Origin: Acidobacteriota bacterium
Lineage (GTDB): Bacteria > Acidobacteriota > Polarisedimenticolia > Gp22-AA2 > AA152
Assembly (NCBI GenBank): GCA_003222305.1
Contig: QHVQ01000008.1
Span: 8,971-45,193 of the forward strand
Direction: 5' to 3'
Length of the DNA: 36,223 nucleotides
The position numbers were made by a program, and so were the translations under genes. Of this stretch, positions 1-7,838 are shown piece after piece. Under the pieces are notes generated by a model. That model saw only the letters and a list, made by a program, of their open reading frames with translations, was not told the origin of the DNA and searched no databases. Numbering within the stretch: the first letter of the stretch is position 1; each line of letters starts with the position of its first letter.

Positions 1-315
1 ATCGAAGACCACGAAGTCGCTGCGCATCGCCAGGAAGTCCTGAACCGTCGCGGCACCCGAGGCCTCGATCATCTCGCGCGTATACACGCTCACGTGCGCC
101 GGAATCCGGGAAGCCTCTTCGGGCAGACTCGACAGGCGCACCCCCGAGACCCTCACCCGTTCCACCAAACCTTGGGTCGAAGTCCCGCCGCCGGTATCGG
201 GAGGGGAGGACTCGGAGGGTTGATCGGTCACCTGGTCTTCGGGGAGGACCGGCGAAAAGGCTCCGGAGATAGGGATGAGAAGCGACAGGGCCACCACGAT
301 CCAGCGCCGCGTCAC
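1..315 (-). CDS. TonB-dependent receptor, N-terminal part (BtuB-like), cut by window edge
   Basis: Read on the minus strand, a GTG at 313-315 opens a frame that stays open for 105 codons to the window edge. The first ~21 residues are a signal peptide (MTRRWIVVALSLLIPISGAF). After a Pro/Ser/Gly-rich linker comes the start of a TonB-receptor plug domain: a VRVSGVRL stretch, then PAHVSVYTREMIEASGA and TVQDFLAMRSDFVV, which match the family pattern of a P-x-V-x-V hydrophobic strand followed by a DxL segment. A strong AGGAGGT ribosome binding site lies just upstream. The GTG overlaps the TGA of the upstream ATPase gene (GTGA), so translation is probably coupled. Being third in a riboswitch-controlled cobalamin operon makes B12 (BtuB) the likely ligand. 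That is inference from context, since the specificity-determining barrel lies outside the window. The ORF track misses this gene. Confidence 0.85.
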   Translation of the reverse strand, partial: MTRRWIVVALSLLIPISGAFSPVLPEDQVTDQPSESSPPDTGGGTSTQGLVERVRVSGVRLSSLPEEASRIPAHVSVYTREMIEASGAATVQDFLAMRSDFVVFD

Positions 316-1115
316 GATGCACCTCCTGCTTCCTGGAAGGGATAGGGAATGATGAAAGGGGTACCAAAGCGGGGGTCTCGCGCGACCTCCACGTCGGCTC
401 CATAGGCGAGCCGAATCAGCTCAGGGGTCAGGACCTCTTCGGGCGCGCCTCGGGCCAGCAGACGGCCGTCCTGGAGGAGCCAGAGCTGCCGGCAGTACCG
501 CGCCGCCAGGTTCAGATCATGGGAGATGGTTAGGATCGACAACCTTCTCTCCCGATTCAGCTTCGAAAGAATCTCGTAGATGCGGAGCTGGTGCTTCAGA
601 TCCAGAAAAGTGGTGGGTTCGTCCAAGAGCAGAATGCGCGGCTCCTGGGCCAGTGCGCGAGCGATGAGCACGCGCTGGCGCTCTCCGCTGCTCAGGGTAT
701 TCAGAGCCCTGCCGGCGGCCTGATCCATCCCCACCTCCGCGAGACATTCCAGAGCCCGCCGCTCGTCTCCGGACCTTTCCATTCCTAGAATCCCCAGGTG
801 GGGAAAGCGCCCCATGAGCACCACCTCCAAGACCGAGAAGGGAAAGAGGACGTGGGACTCCTGCGGAACCACTGCCAGGAGCCGGGCACGCTCCCGGGCT
901 GGTAAGTCCCTCAGAGCCCGGCCTCCGGCCAGGACGGCTCCGCTCTGCGGTCGCTCGGTTCCGGAAAGAAGCTTCAGAAGTGTGGTCTTTCCGGCACCGT
1001 TCGGACCCAGGACGCCCACGAACTCTCCGCCGGGAAGTACGAGCGAGAGATCGCAAAATAGCGGCCTGGAGGGGTAGCCGAAGCGGACGAGTTCCATCGA
1101 AAGGGATTCATTCAA
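312..1115 (-). CDS. btuD: Cobalamin/iron-siderophore ABC transporter ATP-binding protein (BtuD-like)
   Basis: Cytoplasmic ATPase subunit that powers the membrane permease encoded just upstream. It has all ABC signatures in order: Walker A GPNGAGKTT, the Q-loop in VVPQESH, the signature LSSGERQRV, Walker B ILLLDEPTTFLD and the switch histidine in LTISHDLN. At about 267 residues it is normal for the FecE/BtuD group. The ORF track starts at a GTG at 1130, but TTG at 1113-1115 is preferred: it sits six bases after GGAGG and overlaps the btuC stop (TTGAATGA), as expected for coupled translation. An in-frame ATG at 1095-1097 is a further alternative. Substrate is assigned from the upstream cobalamin riboswitch and the downstream TonB receptor; the protein family alone cannot separate B12 from siderophores. 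Confidence 0.9.
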   Translation of the reverse strand: MNESLSMELVRFGYPSRPLFCDLSLVLPGGEFVGVLGPNGAGKTTLLKLLSGTERPQSGAVLAGGRALRDLPARERARLLAVVPQESHVLFPFSVLEVVLMGRFPHLGILGMERSGDERRALECLAEVGMDQAAGRALNTLSSGERQRVLIARALAQEPRILLLDEPTTFLDLKHQLRIYEILSKLNRERRLSILTISHDLNLAARYCRQLWLLQDGRLLARGAPEEVLTPELIRLAYGADVEVARDPRFGTPFIIPYPFQEAGGAS

Positions 1116-2139
1116 GGGACACCTCCGCACGGTGCCGCCGGTAAAGCAGCACGAAGGCGGGACCGCCGATCAACACCGTCAAGACGCCCACCGGAATCTC
1201 CGTGGGCGCCAGAAGGGTGCGGGAAAGGGTATCCGCCACGACGAGTCCCGCCGCGCCCAGGAGGGCCGAGGCTGGAAGCAGCAGGCGATGGTCCGGGCCG
1301 AACAGATAGCGGGCCGAATGGGGTACGATCAGTCCCACGAATCCGATGAGGCCGCAGAAAGAAACGACGGCGGCGGTGATAAGCGAAGCTGCGAGAATGC
1401 CCACCAGGCGGGTCCGTTGCACGTCGCAACCCAGGTGCCGGGCCGTCTCCTCGCCCGCGCAGATCAGGTCGAGTTCACGCGCGAACAGCCACAACACTCC
1501 CGCGCCGGAGGCCACGGCCACGCCGATCCCCGCCAGCACCGCGTAGGATTCCGGAGCCAGAGTTCCCACCAGCCAGAAGATGGCTCCGCGCACCTTTGCG
1601 AAATCCACCGCGGTCTCCAGGAACAGGATCATGGCCAGGAAGAAGGAGTTGAAGACCCAGCCGATGAGCAGCATGGAGGTTGAAGCAACGACTCCGCGCC
1701 ACCGGGAGAGGGCCAGGATGGCCAGCACGGTGAGCCCCGCTCCGGCGAAAGCGCACAGGGGACGGGCAAGCCATCCCATCCCCCCGCGGTCCACTCCGGA
1801 GAGCGAGCTCGAGATGGCCCCCAGGGCGGCGCCGCCGGAGATCCCGAGGATATAGGGATCCGCGAGGGGATTCCGAAGCACGGCCTGGAACGCGGTGCCG
1901 GCGCAGGACAGCGCGGCGCCCGCCAGCGCCGCGAGCAGGGCGCGAGGAAGTCGCACCTGCCAGAGAATCGTTGAGGTTTCCTCGGGCTCGCCCTGGCCGA
2001 ACACCGCGGCCAGCATGGCGGAGGGGGAAAGCCGAGCGGATCCCACGGCCAGGGCGAGGAGCAGGCTCGCCGCGAGGCAGGCCAGAAGCAGCAGCAGGGT
2101 GGCGAAGAATCGCTTCGGGGTCAGACGGCGAGATCTCAA
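1108..2139 (-). CDS. btuC: Cobalamin ABC transporter permease (BtuC-like, FecCD family)
   Basis: Inner-membrane permease of a B12-type importer. The 343-residue product is strongly hydrophobic with about ten membrane segments, and carries FecCD-family blocks: RLPRALLAALAGAALSCAG, NPLADPYILGISGGAA and, near the end, GLIGFVGLIVPHSAR, the loop that contacts the ATPase. The start is TTG at 2137-2139, preceded by AAGGAG at a good distance; no ATG is available near the conserved N-terminus. That Shine-Dalgarno sequence is part of a hairpin (see 2145-2180), and a cobalamin riboswitch lies 130 bases upstream, so repression by B12 at the level of translation is likely. It is first in an operon with the ATPase and a TonB receptor. 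No periplasmic binding protein (BtuF) gene is visible in the window. Confidence 0.9.
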   Translation of the reverse strand: MRSRRLTPKRFFATLLLLLACLAASLLLALAVGSARLSPSAMLAAVFGQGEPEETSTILWQVRLPRALLAALAGAALSCAGTAFQAVLRNPLADPYILGISGGAALGAISSSLSGVDRGGMGWLARPLCAFAGAGLTVLAILALSRWRGVVASTSMLLIGWVFNSFFLAMILFLETAVDFAKVRGAIFWLVGTLAPESYAVLAGIGVAVASGAGVLWLFARELDLICAGEETARHLGCDVQRTRLVGILAASLITAAVVSFCGLIGFVGLIVPHSARYLFGPDHRLLLPASALLGAAGLVVADTLSRTLLAPTEIPVGVLTVLIGGPAFVLLYRRHRAEVSLE

Positions 2140-2144
2140 GCGGG

Positions 2145-2180
2145 CCTTCTCCTTCGGCGCCGGGCGCCCGGGGAGGAAGG
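2145..2180 (-). promoter_or_regulatory. Hairpin sequestering the btuC ribosome binding site
   Basis: On the minus strand CCTTCCTCC pairs with GGAGAAGG (eight pairs, one bulged C), enclosing the perfect palindrome CCGGGCGCCCGG. The 3' arm contains the AGGAG that serves the btuC TTG start, so folding would hide the ribosome binding site. No U-run follows, which points to control of translation rather than of termination. Its role as the riboswitch expression platform is inferred. Confidence 0.6.
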
Positions 2181-2270
2181 CTCATTCGGCGTGGATCAGA
2201 AGGTCCGGTTGGAAGAGAGGGGGTCGGTGGGAACCCGCGCCCTTCCCGTCGAAGGGGGATTCCATCGTCC

Positions 2271-2427
2271 CATAGGCAGGTCTCCTGGCTCGCGAATCAT
2301 CCTCGGCCCGTCCCCTTCCCGGGTTTCCCCAGTGGGCTTCCGACGGGCCTCGTCCTCGCTTACAGTGGCGGGGCCGCAGCGGATTTTCACCGCTTTCCCT
2401 AGATTCCTGCTCTTCCTTTCGCCTATG
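2271..2427 (-). promoter_or_regulatory. Cobalamin (B12) riboswitch
   Basis: The RNA is read from the minus strand. It shows the conserved cobalamin-riboswitch elements in order: GGGAA, GGTGAAAATCCGC, GCGGCCCCGCCACTGTAA, a GGGAAGG-type element, and the B12-box-like GAGCCAGGAGACCTGCC. The ends pair as a perfect seven-base P1 (CATAGGC with GCCTATG), which sets the boundaries. It lies between a strong promoter (2449-2479) and btuC. Family knowledge: adenosylcobalamin or a related corrinoid binds and turns off B12 uptake genes. The downstream hairpin over the btuC ribosome binding site fits that mode. The exact ligand form cannot be read from sequence by eye. Confidence 0.97.
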
Positions 2428-2448
2428 AGCGTTCCAAGTTCGCCCGCC

Positions 2449-2479
2449 AATCTAGCACATCCGCCGAAGGGTGTGTCAA
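2449..2479 (-). promoter_or_regulatory. Sigma70-type promoter of the B12 uptake operon
   Basis: TTGACA and TAGATT are separated by 19 bases, with TG one base before the -10 (extended -10), which can compensate for the long spacer. The predicted transcript start (~2442) is about 15 bases before the riboswitch P1 stem, as expected. Confidence 0.65.
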
Positions 2480-2531
2480 GCCGCCCGATGCCGGGTGATT
2501 ATTTCTTACCACTACCCGCGAGGGAGGAAGG

Positions 2532-4544
2532 TCAGGGGAGCAGCGGCGGCCAGGCGTCGGTGAAGGCGATCTGCAATCCCGCCGTAGCGGCGGCCCTGGA
2601 GCCACGCATGTCCGGAAGGGTTGAGACCGCAGTGTAGAGGGCCGTCGCTTCGGAGCGTTTTCCCTGAAGGTCGTAGATCCGCGCCGTCCAGAGCTGGGAC
2701 CAGATCCGAGCGGGGTCCTCGGAGGAGGTGGAGAGAGAAGTGACCTTGCTCCAGAGTGAGAGCGCCGCCGCCCAATCTCCCCGTTCCTTGAGGATACGGC
2801 CCTTCATGAAAAGGGCGCGAGGATTCTGGGGATCGTCGCTGAGCGCTTGGTCGATCTGCTCATCGGCGCGTAGGAGCTTCCCCTCCGCCATGAGCGAGTC
2901 TGCGAGGTCGAGGCGCCCGCTCACTCCTACCCGAGCCAGGAGGGGAAGGCGCTGGAGCGGATCCAGGGCGATGGAAGCCAAAGAGGCCTTGAGCGGAATG
3001 GCCATCTCCCCGGAGGCCCGATCGGCCGGGAAGAGAGCGCGCACTCTTCCGCCGCCGAGGTCTTCGGCGACGATCTCCACCGGCATGGAGGCGGTACCCG
3101 TCTTCCAAACGTCGGCGTGGACTTCGTAACCGTTGTCGGTCTTGTTGACCCGCACGTGGCTCAGGTAATAATCCAGATAATCCTTGGTGCGCAGCCACTG
3201 ATCGAAGAAGCCGTCCAGTTTTGCCGTGGTTGCTGCCTGGGCCCGCTTCTGGAAGTCCCGATCGGTGAGGATGAGCTGCTTGCTGGTCTTGAGAATTCCT
3301 CGGACCACCTCCTGCAGCTTGTCCTCCCCCAGAATGCCCCCCAGCATATGCATCACGGCCGCCGACTTGGCCTGGGCCACAATTCGTTCGAAATCCCAGT
3401 CCAGCTTGGCTCGATCGCTCCGGCTGCGCATGAGAGTGGTGTCGTAGCCGCGCAGCACTCCCACGAGGTAGCTGTCGTTGATCCCAGCCCTGAGGTACTG
3501 GCTGTGCAGGTCCAGACCATACTTCTTCGCCAGATAGTTTTGCTGGCACCAGAGGGCGAGGCCGTTGGCCACGAAGGGAGTGCTGTCGGAGGGGTCGCCT
3601 AGGCTCCAGCCCCAGACGAGCCTCGCCGCTTGCAGCGAGATGGCCTCGCGCAACGCCGTCTCACTGGTGGTCGGAGGAGCGTAAATGACCTGCGAGGAGG
3701 AGGCCCCGCGCGATTCCGCCGGGGCGGCGGGGAGAACGATGACCTGCGCGGGAGGATAGGCGCCGAGAAAGGCAAGGTAATAGGTGACGGCCTCGGAAGT
3801 CTCGGTCAGGACTTGCTTCGCCCAGGCATCCTGTCCCTCCGGTGAGTAGACCAGGATCGGAATGGTCCCCGCAGCGCCCCGGACCAATTGGAACTTCTCA
3901 CCGAGAGCGAGCGCGCAGTTGCGCACCCCTCTGGCCGAAAAGGTCGTCCTTCCACCGGAGGACGCCCCTTTCGCGGTTCCCGGGACGCCTGAAGAGATCA
4001 CCGTCCAGCCTGCGGGAGGCACGAGGGTACCCGTGATGTCCTTGAAATCATCGGAACCGAAAGTGCCGGCGCGATAAGCGCGAAATTTCAGATACCAGGT
4101 GGAGGCGTCGCGGTCGGGAATGCTCAGGTAGCCGGGCACCAAGTCAGCGGGGGAAAGCGCGCGCTCGTACTCGAGGGTGAAGGTGGTCTTGAACCCCGCC
4201 CCCAAGGGCGGGGAGAGCGGGACGCCGTAGGCCTCTTCCGCCGGCTTCCAGCCCAGGGTCGGGTTTTTCCCCTTGGCATCCACCAGAGCGGAAATCCGCC
4301 ACCGCTCATTGCCGGGGACGGCCGGATTGCCGGGCAGTCCAGGCGCCTCCAGAAAAAGAGTGTCCAGGGGCGCTTCGGTATCATTCTTGTATACGACCTT
4401 CTCCGTGCCGTGGATTGTGCCTCGAGCCGGGTCCACGTCGAGCTCAATCTGGTACTCGTTCGCTGCAAACAGGGAGGAAGTGGCCAGCAAGAAGAGGACC
4501 CTCACGGGGATCCGATGGAAGATGGTCGGCAATGTTCTGGTCAC
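2532..4544 (-). CDS. Secreted M1-aminopeptidase-like protein without catalytic residues, with TPR tail
   Basis: The 670-residue product has a signal peptide (LFLLATSSLFA, cleavage before ANEY), a beta-rich M1 N-terminal domain (YQIELDVDPARGTIHGTEKVVYKN split over the usual strand pattern), a central M1-like region, and a C-terminal stretch with tetratricopeptide character (residues ~560-640). The place of the zinc motif HExxH-x18-E is recognisable by its WG and xGxA surroundings, but reads LQAAR at residues 304-308 and N at 327: all three zinc ligands and the catalytic glutamate are replaced at exactly the right spacing. GAMEN is also absent. The start is GTG at 4542-4544 with AGGAGG upstream and directly before the signal peptide; the ORF track start at 4628 is too early. 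A periplasmic binding or scaffold role is a guess. Confidence 0.8.
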   Translation of the reverse strand: MTRTLPTIFHRIPVRVLFLLATSSLFAANEYQIELDVDPARGTIHGTEKVVYKNDTEAPLDTLFLEAPGLPGNPAVPGNERWRISALVDAKGKNPTLGWKPAEEAYGVPLSPPLGAGFKTTFTLEYERALSPADLVPGYLSIPDRDASTWYLKFRAYRAGTFGSDDFKDITGTLVPPAGWTVISSGVPGTAKGASSGGRTTFSARGVRNCALALGEKFQLVRGAAGTIPILVYSPEGQDAWAKQVLTETSEAVTYYLAFLGAYPPAQVIVLPAAPAESRGASSSQVIYAPPTTSETALREAISLQAARLVWGWSLGDPSDSTPFVANGLALWCQQNYLAKKYGLDLHSQYLRAGINDSYLVGVLRGYDTTLMRSRSDRAKLDWDFERIVAQAKSAAVMHMLGGILGEDKLQEVVRGILKTSKQLILTDRDFQKRAQAATTAKLDGFFDQWLRTKDYLDYYLSHVRVNKTDNGYEVHADVWKTGTASMPVEIVAEDLGGGRVRALFPADRASGEMAIPLKASLASIALDPLQRLPLLARVGVSGRLDLADSLMAEGKLLRADEQIDQALSDDPQNPRALFMKGRILKERGDWAAALSLWSKVTSLSTSSEDPARIWSQLWTARIYDLQGKRSEATALYTAVSTLPDMRGSRAAATAGLQIAFTDAWPPLLP

Positions 4545-4599
4545 GGGGGCCCCTCCTGTGGTGCAGAGCGCTTCGGATGAGCGCCTGCAAGACGAACCG

Positions 4600-4628
4600 A
4601 TGGTATCAGAGGGGGCTGGGGGGGACAA
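4600..4628 (-). promoter_or_regulatory. Probable promoter of the M1-like gene
   Basis: TTGTCC and TACCAT are 17 bases apart, with TG one base before the -10. The predicted start near 4593 gives a leader of about 50 bases before the GTG at 4544. It is arranged back to back with the tldD promoter. Both hexamers match only four of six consensus bases. Confidence 0.4.
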
Positions 4629-4642
4629 CGGCGAGACGGCTG

Positions 4643-4671
4643 TTGACGGAGCAGGGGACGTTCCCTAGAAT
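4643..4671 (+). promoter_or_regulatory. Sigma70-type promoter of tldD, nearly leaderless
   Basis: TTGACG and TAGAAT are separated by exactly 17 bases. The -10 ends only 11 bases before the tldD ATG, so transcription would start about four bases before the start codon, leaving no room for a Shine-Dalgarno sequence. None is seen. Confidence 0.6.
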
Positions 4672-4682
4672 CGCCTCACCTC

Positions 4683-6035
4683 ATGGCCTCTCTTGCTTCG
4701 AGATTCGACGATTCCTTCCTGGAAAGAGCGGTGGCGGCGGTGCAGCTGTCGCGCGGCGCGTGGGCCGATCTCTTCCTGGAGCGAGCCTCCACCTTGAGAG
4801 CGGAATGGGACACCCGGAAGGGCCTCCGCATGACGCCGGGTCTGCGAGAGGGGTTCGCGCTGCGGCGCTTGGAGTTGGGACACCAACGGCTCATTTCGGA
4901 GGAAGGACTGTGGCCCGAGAGAATCCTCCAGGTATGTGGAAGCGGAGTCGATGCAGGGCACTCCCCAGCTACATTCGCGAAGAACTCGGAGGGCTTCTCC
5001 GATTCGACCGAGGCGCTGCGGGGAAGGCTGATGGAAGAGCTTGGCTCAGCGCTCACCTCGAGGCTCCCTCCGGAGTCCTCCTGTTCCCTCACTCTCGAGT
5101 GGCGTGAGAGAGAGACCTCCATCGCCGTTCGAGGCTGGCCAATCCGACGGAATCGAGGCACGCGGGTTGTGGTGACCTGCCGCCTGGCAGGTCCCTCAGG
5201 AGCCCTAAAAGCCGGCCTGGGAATGGGTAGCCTGGAGGCGCTGGCGTCCCTGAGACCTGTCGAGACGCTCCACCGGAAGCTGGAGGAGCGGCTTCGGGAC
5301 GAGCGGGAGGCCCGGGATGCTCCCCAGGGAGAATTCACCGTGATCTTGGCTCCCGGAACCGGGGGTGTTTTCTTTCATGAAGCCTGCGGGCATGCCCTGG
5401 AGGGAGACCTGGTCCTCCGTGGTTCGTCCCCTTTCAGGAATCTATTGGGGGAGCGCGTGGCGCCGCAGTTCGTGGGAGCGATGGATGACTCCAGCCAACC
5501 GGATTTGGAGGGGAGTTATGCCTTCGATGACGAGGGAGTACCGTGCCGGGGGACGGTGCTCATCGCCCAAGGAGTACTGAAAGCGTTTCTCACCGACCGG
5601 ATCGCGGGGGAAAGGCTGGGCCGAGGGAGCACTGCCAATGGCCGGCGCGAATCTTTTCGGGACTTCCCACTCCCGCGCATGTCCAATGCGTTCCTGATGG
5701 CGGGCGACGAGGACCCGGAGGAAATCCTCCGAGACACGCCCATGGGAATCTACGTGGGCCACATGGAAGGAGGACGAGTGGATCCTGCTACGGGAGAATT
5801 CCACTTCCGGGCCACTCAAGGCAGCCTGATCGAGCGGGGAAGGCTCACGGCGCCATTGCGCCCCTTCACCGTCTCGGGCAATGGGCCCGCGGCGCTGCGG
5901 GGCATTCAGCGGCTGGGAAACGATCTCTCGTGGGGGGACGGCGCCGGTTCCTGCGGCAAGGACGGGCAGCAGGTGCCTGTGGCTGCCGGAATTCCCACCC
6001 TTCGCGTTGCATCGCTCACCGTGGGTCCCGGCTGA
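4683..6035 (+). CDS. tldD: TldD family metalloprotease subunit
   Basis: TldD forms a heterodimer with TldE/PmbA that degrades unfolded peptides; known roles include microcin B17 maturation and CcdA turnover. The product (450 residues) contains the TldD zinc motif HEACGH in GGVFFHEACGHALEGD (residues ~224-239), the conserved YAFDDEG segment and the C-terminal CGKDGQQVPV motif, so the catalytic subunit looks intact. The ATG at 4683 lacks a ribosome binding site but follows a good promoter by 11 bases, suggesting a leaderless message. Its partner TldE is encoded 1.8 kb downstream on the same strand, separated by glpD on the other strand. The 3' end is only seven bases from the glpD stop. Confidence 0.93.
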   Translation: MASLASRFDDSFLERAVAAVQLSRGAWADLFLERASTLRAEWDTRKGLRMTPGLREGFALRRLELGHQRLISEEGLWPERILQVCGSGVDAGHSPATFAKNSEGFSDSTEALRGRLMEELGSALTSRLPPESSCSLTLEWRERETSIAVRGWPIRRNRGTRVVVTCRLAGPSGALKAGLGMGSLEALASLRPVETLHRKLEERLRDEREARDAPQGEFTVILAPGTGGVFFHEACGHALEGDLVLRGSSPFRNLLGERVAPQFVGAMDDSSQPDLEGSYAFDDEGVPCRGTVLIAQGVLKAFLTDRIAGERLGRGSTANGRRESFRDFPLPRMSNAFLMAGDEDPEEILRDTPMGIYVGHMEGGRVDPATGEFHFRATQGSLIERGRLTAPLRPFTVSGNGPAALRGIQRLGNDLSWGDGAGSCGKDGQQVPVAAGIPTLRVASLTVGPG

Positions 6036-6042
6036 CTCAAGG

Positions 6043-7737
6043 CTACGGTACCGAGAAATCGCGTCTCCACTCCTCCAGGCTGTCGGAGACCTCCCGTGCG
6101 CATCGTTCTTCCGTCCAGCCCAGCCAGGAACCCATGATTCGAGAGGCCTCCTCGGCAACGGCCTTTCCCTGAGGCGAGGCCATTCTCGCTTCCATCATCA
6201 AGGGATGGAGCCTGCGGAAGAGAAGGTCCGCCAGGCGCACCACTCCCTCCCGCTCCACGGCATGGATGATCTCCGCCGGAGTGACGGGGCAGCCGGCTAC
6301 GAGCGGGGTTCCGAGCGAGGGAGTTTGGGCGATGCGGCGGAAGATCCCCGCGGCGCGAGAACCGTACGTCCCACTCAGATGCCTCGCCACCGCGGTGTCG
6401 AGGCTGGCGGGGATTGCCGGATCGCCGTCCGGCACGGGTCCCTCGGCACCCGGAAAGAGCTTCCAGCCGGTGATACAGGCGTCGGCCCGGCGGCCGAATC
6501 GTCTGGAAAGGATGCCGGCGGCCACGTCCAGTGTGACCTCCGCCATGCGGCGGCATGAGGTGAACTTCCCCCCTAACACCGTCACCACGCCCGGCGCCCC
6601 TTGAAAGATTCTGAAATCTCGTGAAAGCTGCCCGGTGGGTTGATGAGGGCGCTCTACCAGAGGCCGAATCCCTGCCCAGGTGCACAGCACCTGCTCTCGG
6701 GCCAGAAGAGGAGAGTCAAAGACCTCTCCGGCCACCCGGAGGATGTAGTTCACCTCGCCGGACTCCGCTCGGACGACATTGAGAGGCCCCGTGTGATCCA
6801 CCTCGGTCGTGCCAAGGTAGGTGAAATCCCCCGCAGGCACCGCGAACAGAAGCCTTCCGTCCGAGCGCGAGGGCATGACCACCACGCGTGAAATGGGCAG
6901 GATCTCCCGGGGAAAGGCCAGGTGGGATCCTCTGCTGGGACGCAATCGGCTCGAGGCGGCGCCGGTCTTCGAAGGCGTCACCGTATCCTGCAGGAGCGTC
7001 CCGGCCCAGGCACCACAGGCGTTGATCACCACTGCTGCCCGGGCACCGAGCGAGGCTCCGCTGAGCCTATCCTTGAGCATGACCACCGCCGGACCGCTTT
7101 CGGATGGGACGAGCCGTTCGGCCTCAACGTGGACGGCGATGACGGCCCCGGCCTCCACCGCCGATACCGCCGTCTCCACCACAAACCGCGCGTCGTCAAC
7201 CGCGCCGTCCCGGTAAACCACCGAGCCGCCCAGACCCTCGGCGCGCAGACCAGGCTCCAGCGTAAGCGTGGCGGTGGTGCTTAGGGAGCGGGTGCCGGGC
7301 AGACGATTGCGGCCAGCCAACAAATCGTACAGGCCGATCCCGAAGCGGAGTTTCCACCGAGAAGTCCCGGCACCCGGGCGGGCAGGGAAGAGAAACTCCA
7401 CGGGACGCACCAAGTGGGGCGCCACCGTCATGAGCGTGGCGCGCTCCTGCAGCCCTTCCCGGACAAATCCGAACTCGAAGGTCTTTAGGTAGCGAAGGCC
7501 CCCATGGATGAAGCGGGTGGAACGAGAGGATGTGCCGGAGGCCAGGTCACCGCGATCCACGAGACAAACGTCGAGCCCGCGTAGCACGGCGTCTCGCGCG
7601 ACGGAGCATCCCGTGGCACCCCCACCCACCACTAGCAGGTCAAAAACTCGCTCCCCCAGGGCCTGAAGGTGGTGTTCGCGGTCCCACGCGAGCAACGCTC
7701 TCCGCGGTTCGGGCGCGGCCTTCTTCAGTGCGGTCAT
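6043..7737 (-). CDS. glpD: Glycerol-3-phosphate dehydrogenase (FAD-dependent)
   Basis: Membrane-associated flavoenzyme that oxidises sn-glycerol 3-phosphate to dihydroxyacetone phosphate and passes electrons to quinone. The N-terminus has the dinucleotide-binding motif VVGGGATGCSVARDAVLRG (near residue 35), followed by the family-specific SGTSSRSTRFIHGGLRYL. The FAD-dependent oxidoreductase fold continues to a C-terminal domain typical of GlpD. The start is ATG at 7735-7737, giving 564 residues, similar to the ~555 of Gram-positive GlpD; the ORF track extension to 8061 has no homologous look. No glpF, glpK or regulator is nearby. The gene sits against the flow between tldD and tldE. Confidence 0.93.
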   Translation of the reverse strand: MTALKKAAPEPRRALLAWDREHHLQALGERVFDLLVVGGGATGCSVARDAVLRGLDVCLVDRGDLASGTSSRSTRFIHGGLRYLKTFEFGFVREGLQERATLMTVAPHLVRPVEFLFPARPGAGTSRWKLRFGIGLYDLLAGRNRLPGTRSLSTTATLTLEPGLRAEGLGGSVVYRDGAVDDARFVVETAVSAVEAGAVIAVHVEAERLVPSESGPAVVMLKDRLSGASLGARAAVVINACGAWAGTLLQDTVTPSKTGAASSRLRPSRGSHLAFPREILPISRVVVMPSRSDGRLLFAVPAGDFTYLGTTEVDHTGPLNVVRAESGEVNYILRVAGEVFDSPLLAREQVLCTWAGIRPLVERPHQPTGQLSRDFRIFQGAPGVVTVLGGKFTSCRRMAEVTLDVAAGILSRRFGRRADACITGWKLFPGAEGPVPDGDPAIPASLDTAVARHLSGTYGSRAAGIFRRIAQTPSLGTPLVAGCPVTPAEIIHAVEREGVVRLADLLFRRLHPLMMEARMASPQGKAVAEEASRIMGSWLGWTEERCAREVSDSLEEWRRDFSVP

Positions 7738-7747
7738 GGTGGGGCGC

Positions 7748-7753
7748 ACTCTA
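7748..7753 (-). promoter_or_regulatory. Possible -10 element of glpD
   Basis: TAGAGT lies 10 bases upstream of the glpD ATG, the same distance as the tldD -10 from its ATG. No ribosome binding site is visible before the ATG. No convincing -35 is seen (TGGAGT at 17 bases matches three positions), so this is tentative. Confidence 0.25.
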
Positions 7754-7838
7754 GCGCAGCGCCGTCGCGAACTCCAGCCCGGCTGTCTGCATCCGCTCGA
7801 CACGGTACATGATATCCTCCCCGACGGAGGCGCGCAGG

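Noticed and set aside
1475-2185. Minus-strand 236-residue ORF with ATG, overlapping btuC
   Set aside because: Wrong frame across the clear BtuC homologue; Arg/Pro/Gly-rich composition typical of a shadow frame in GC-rich DNA.
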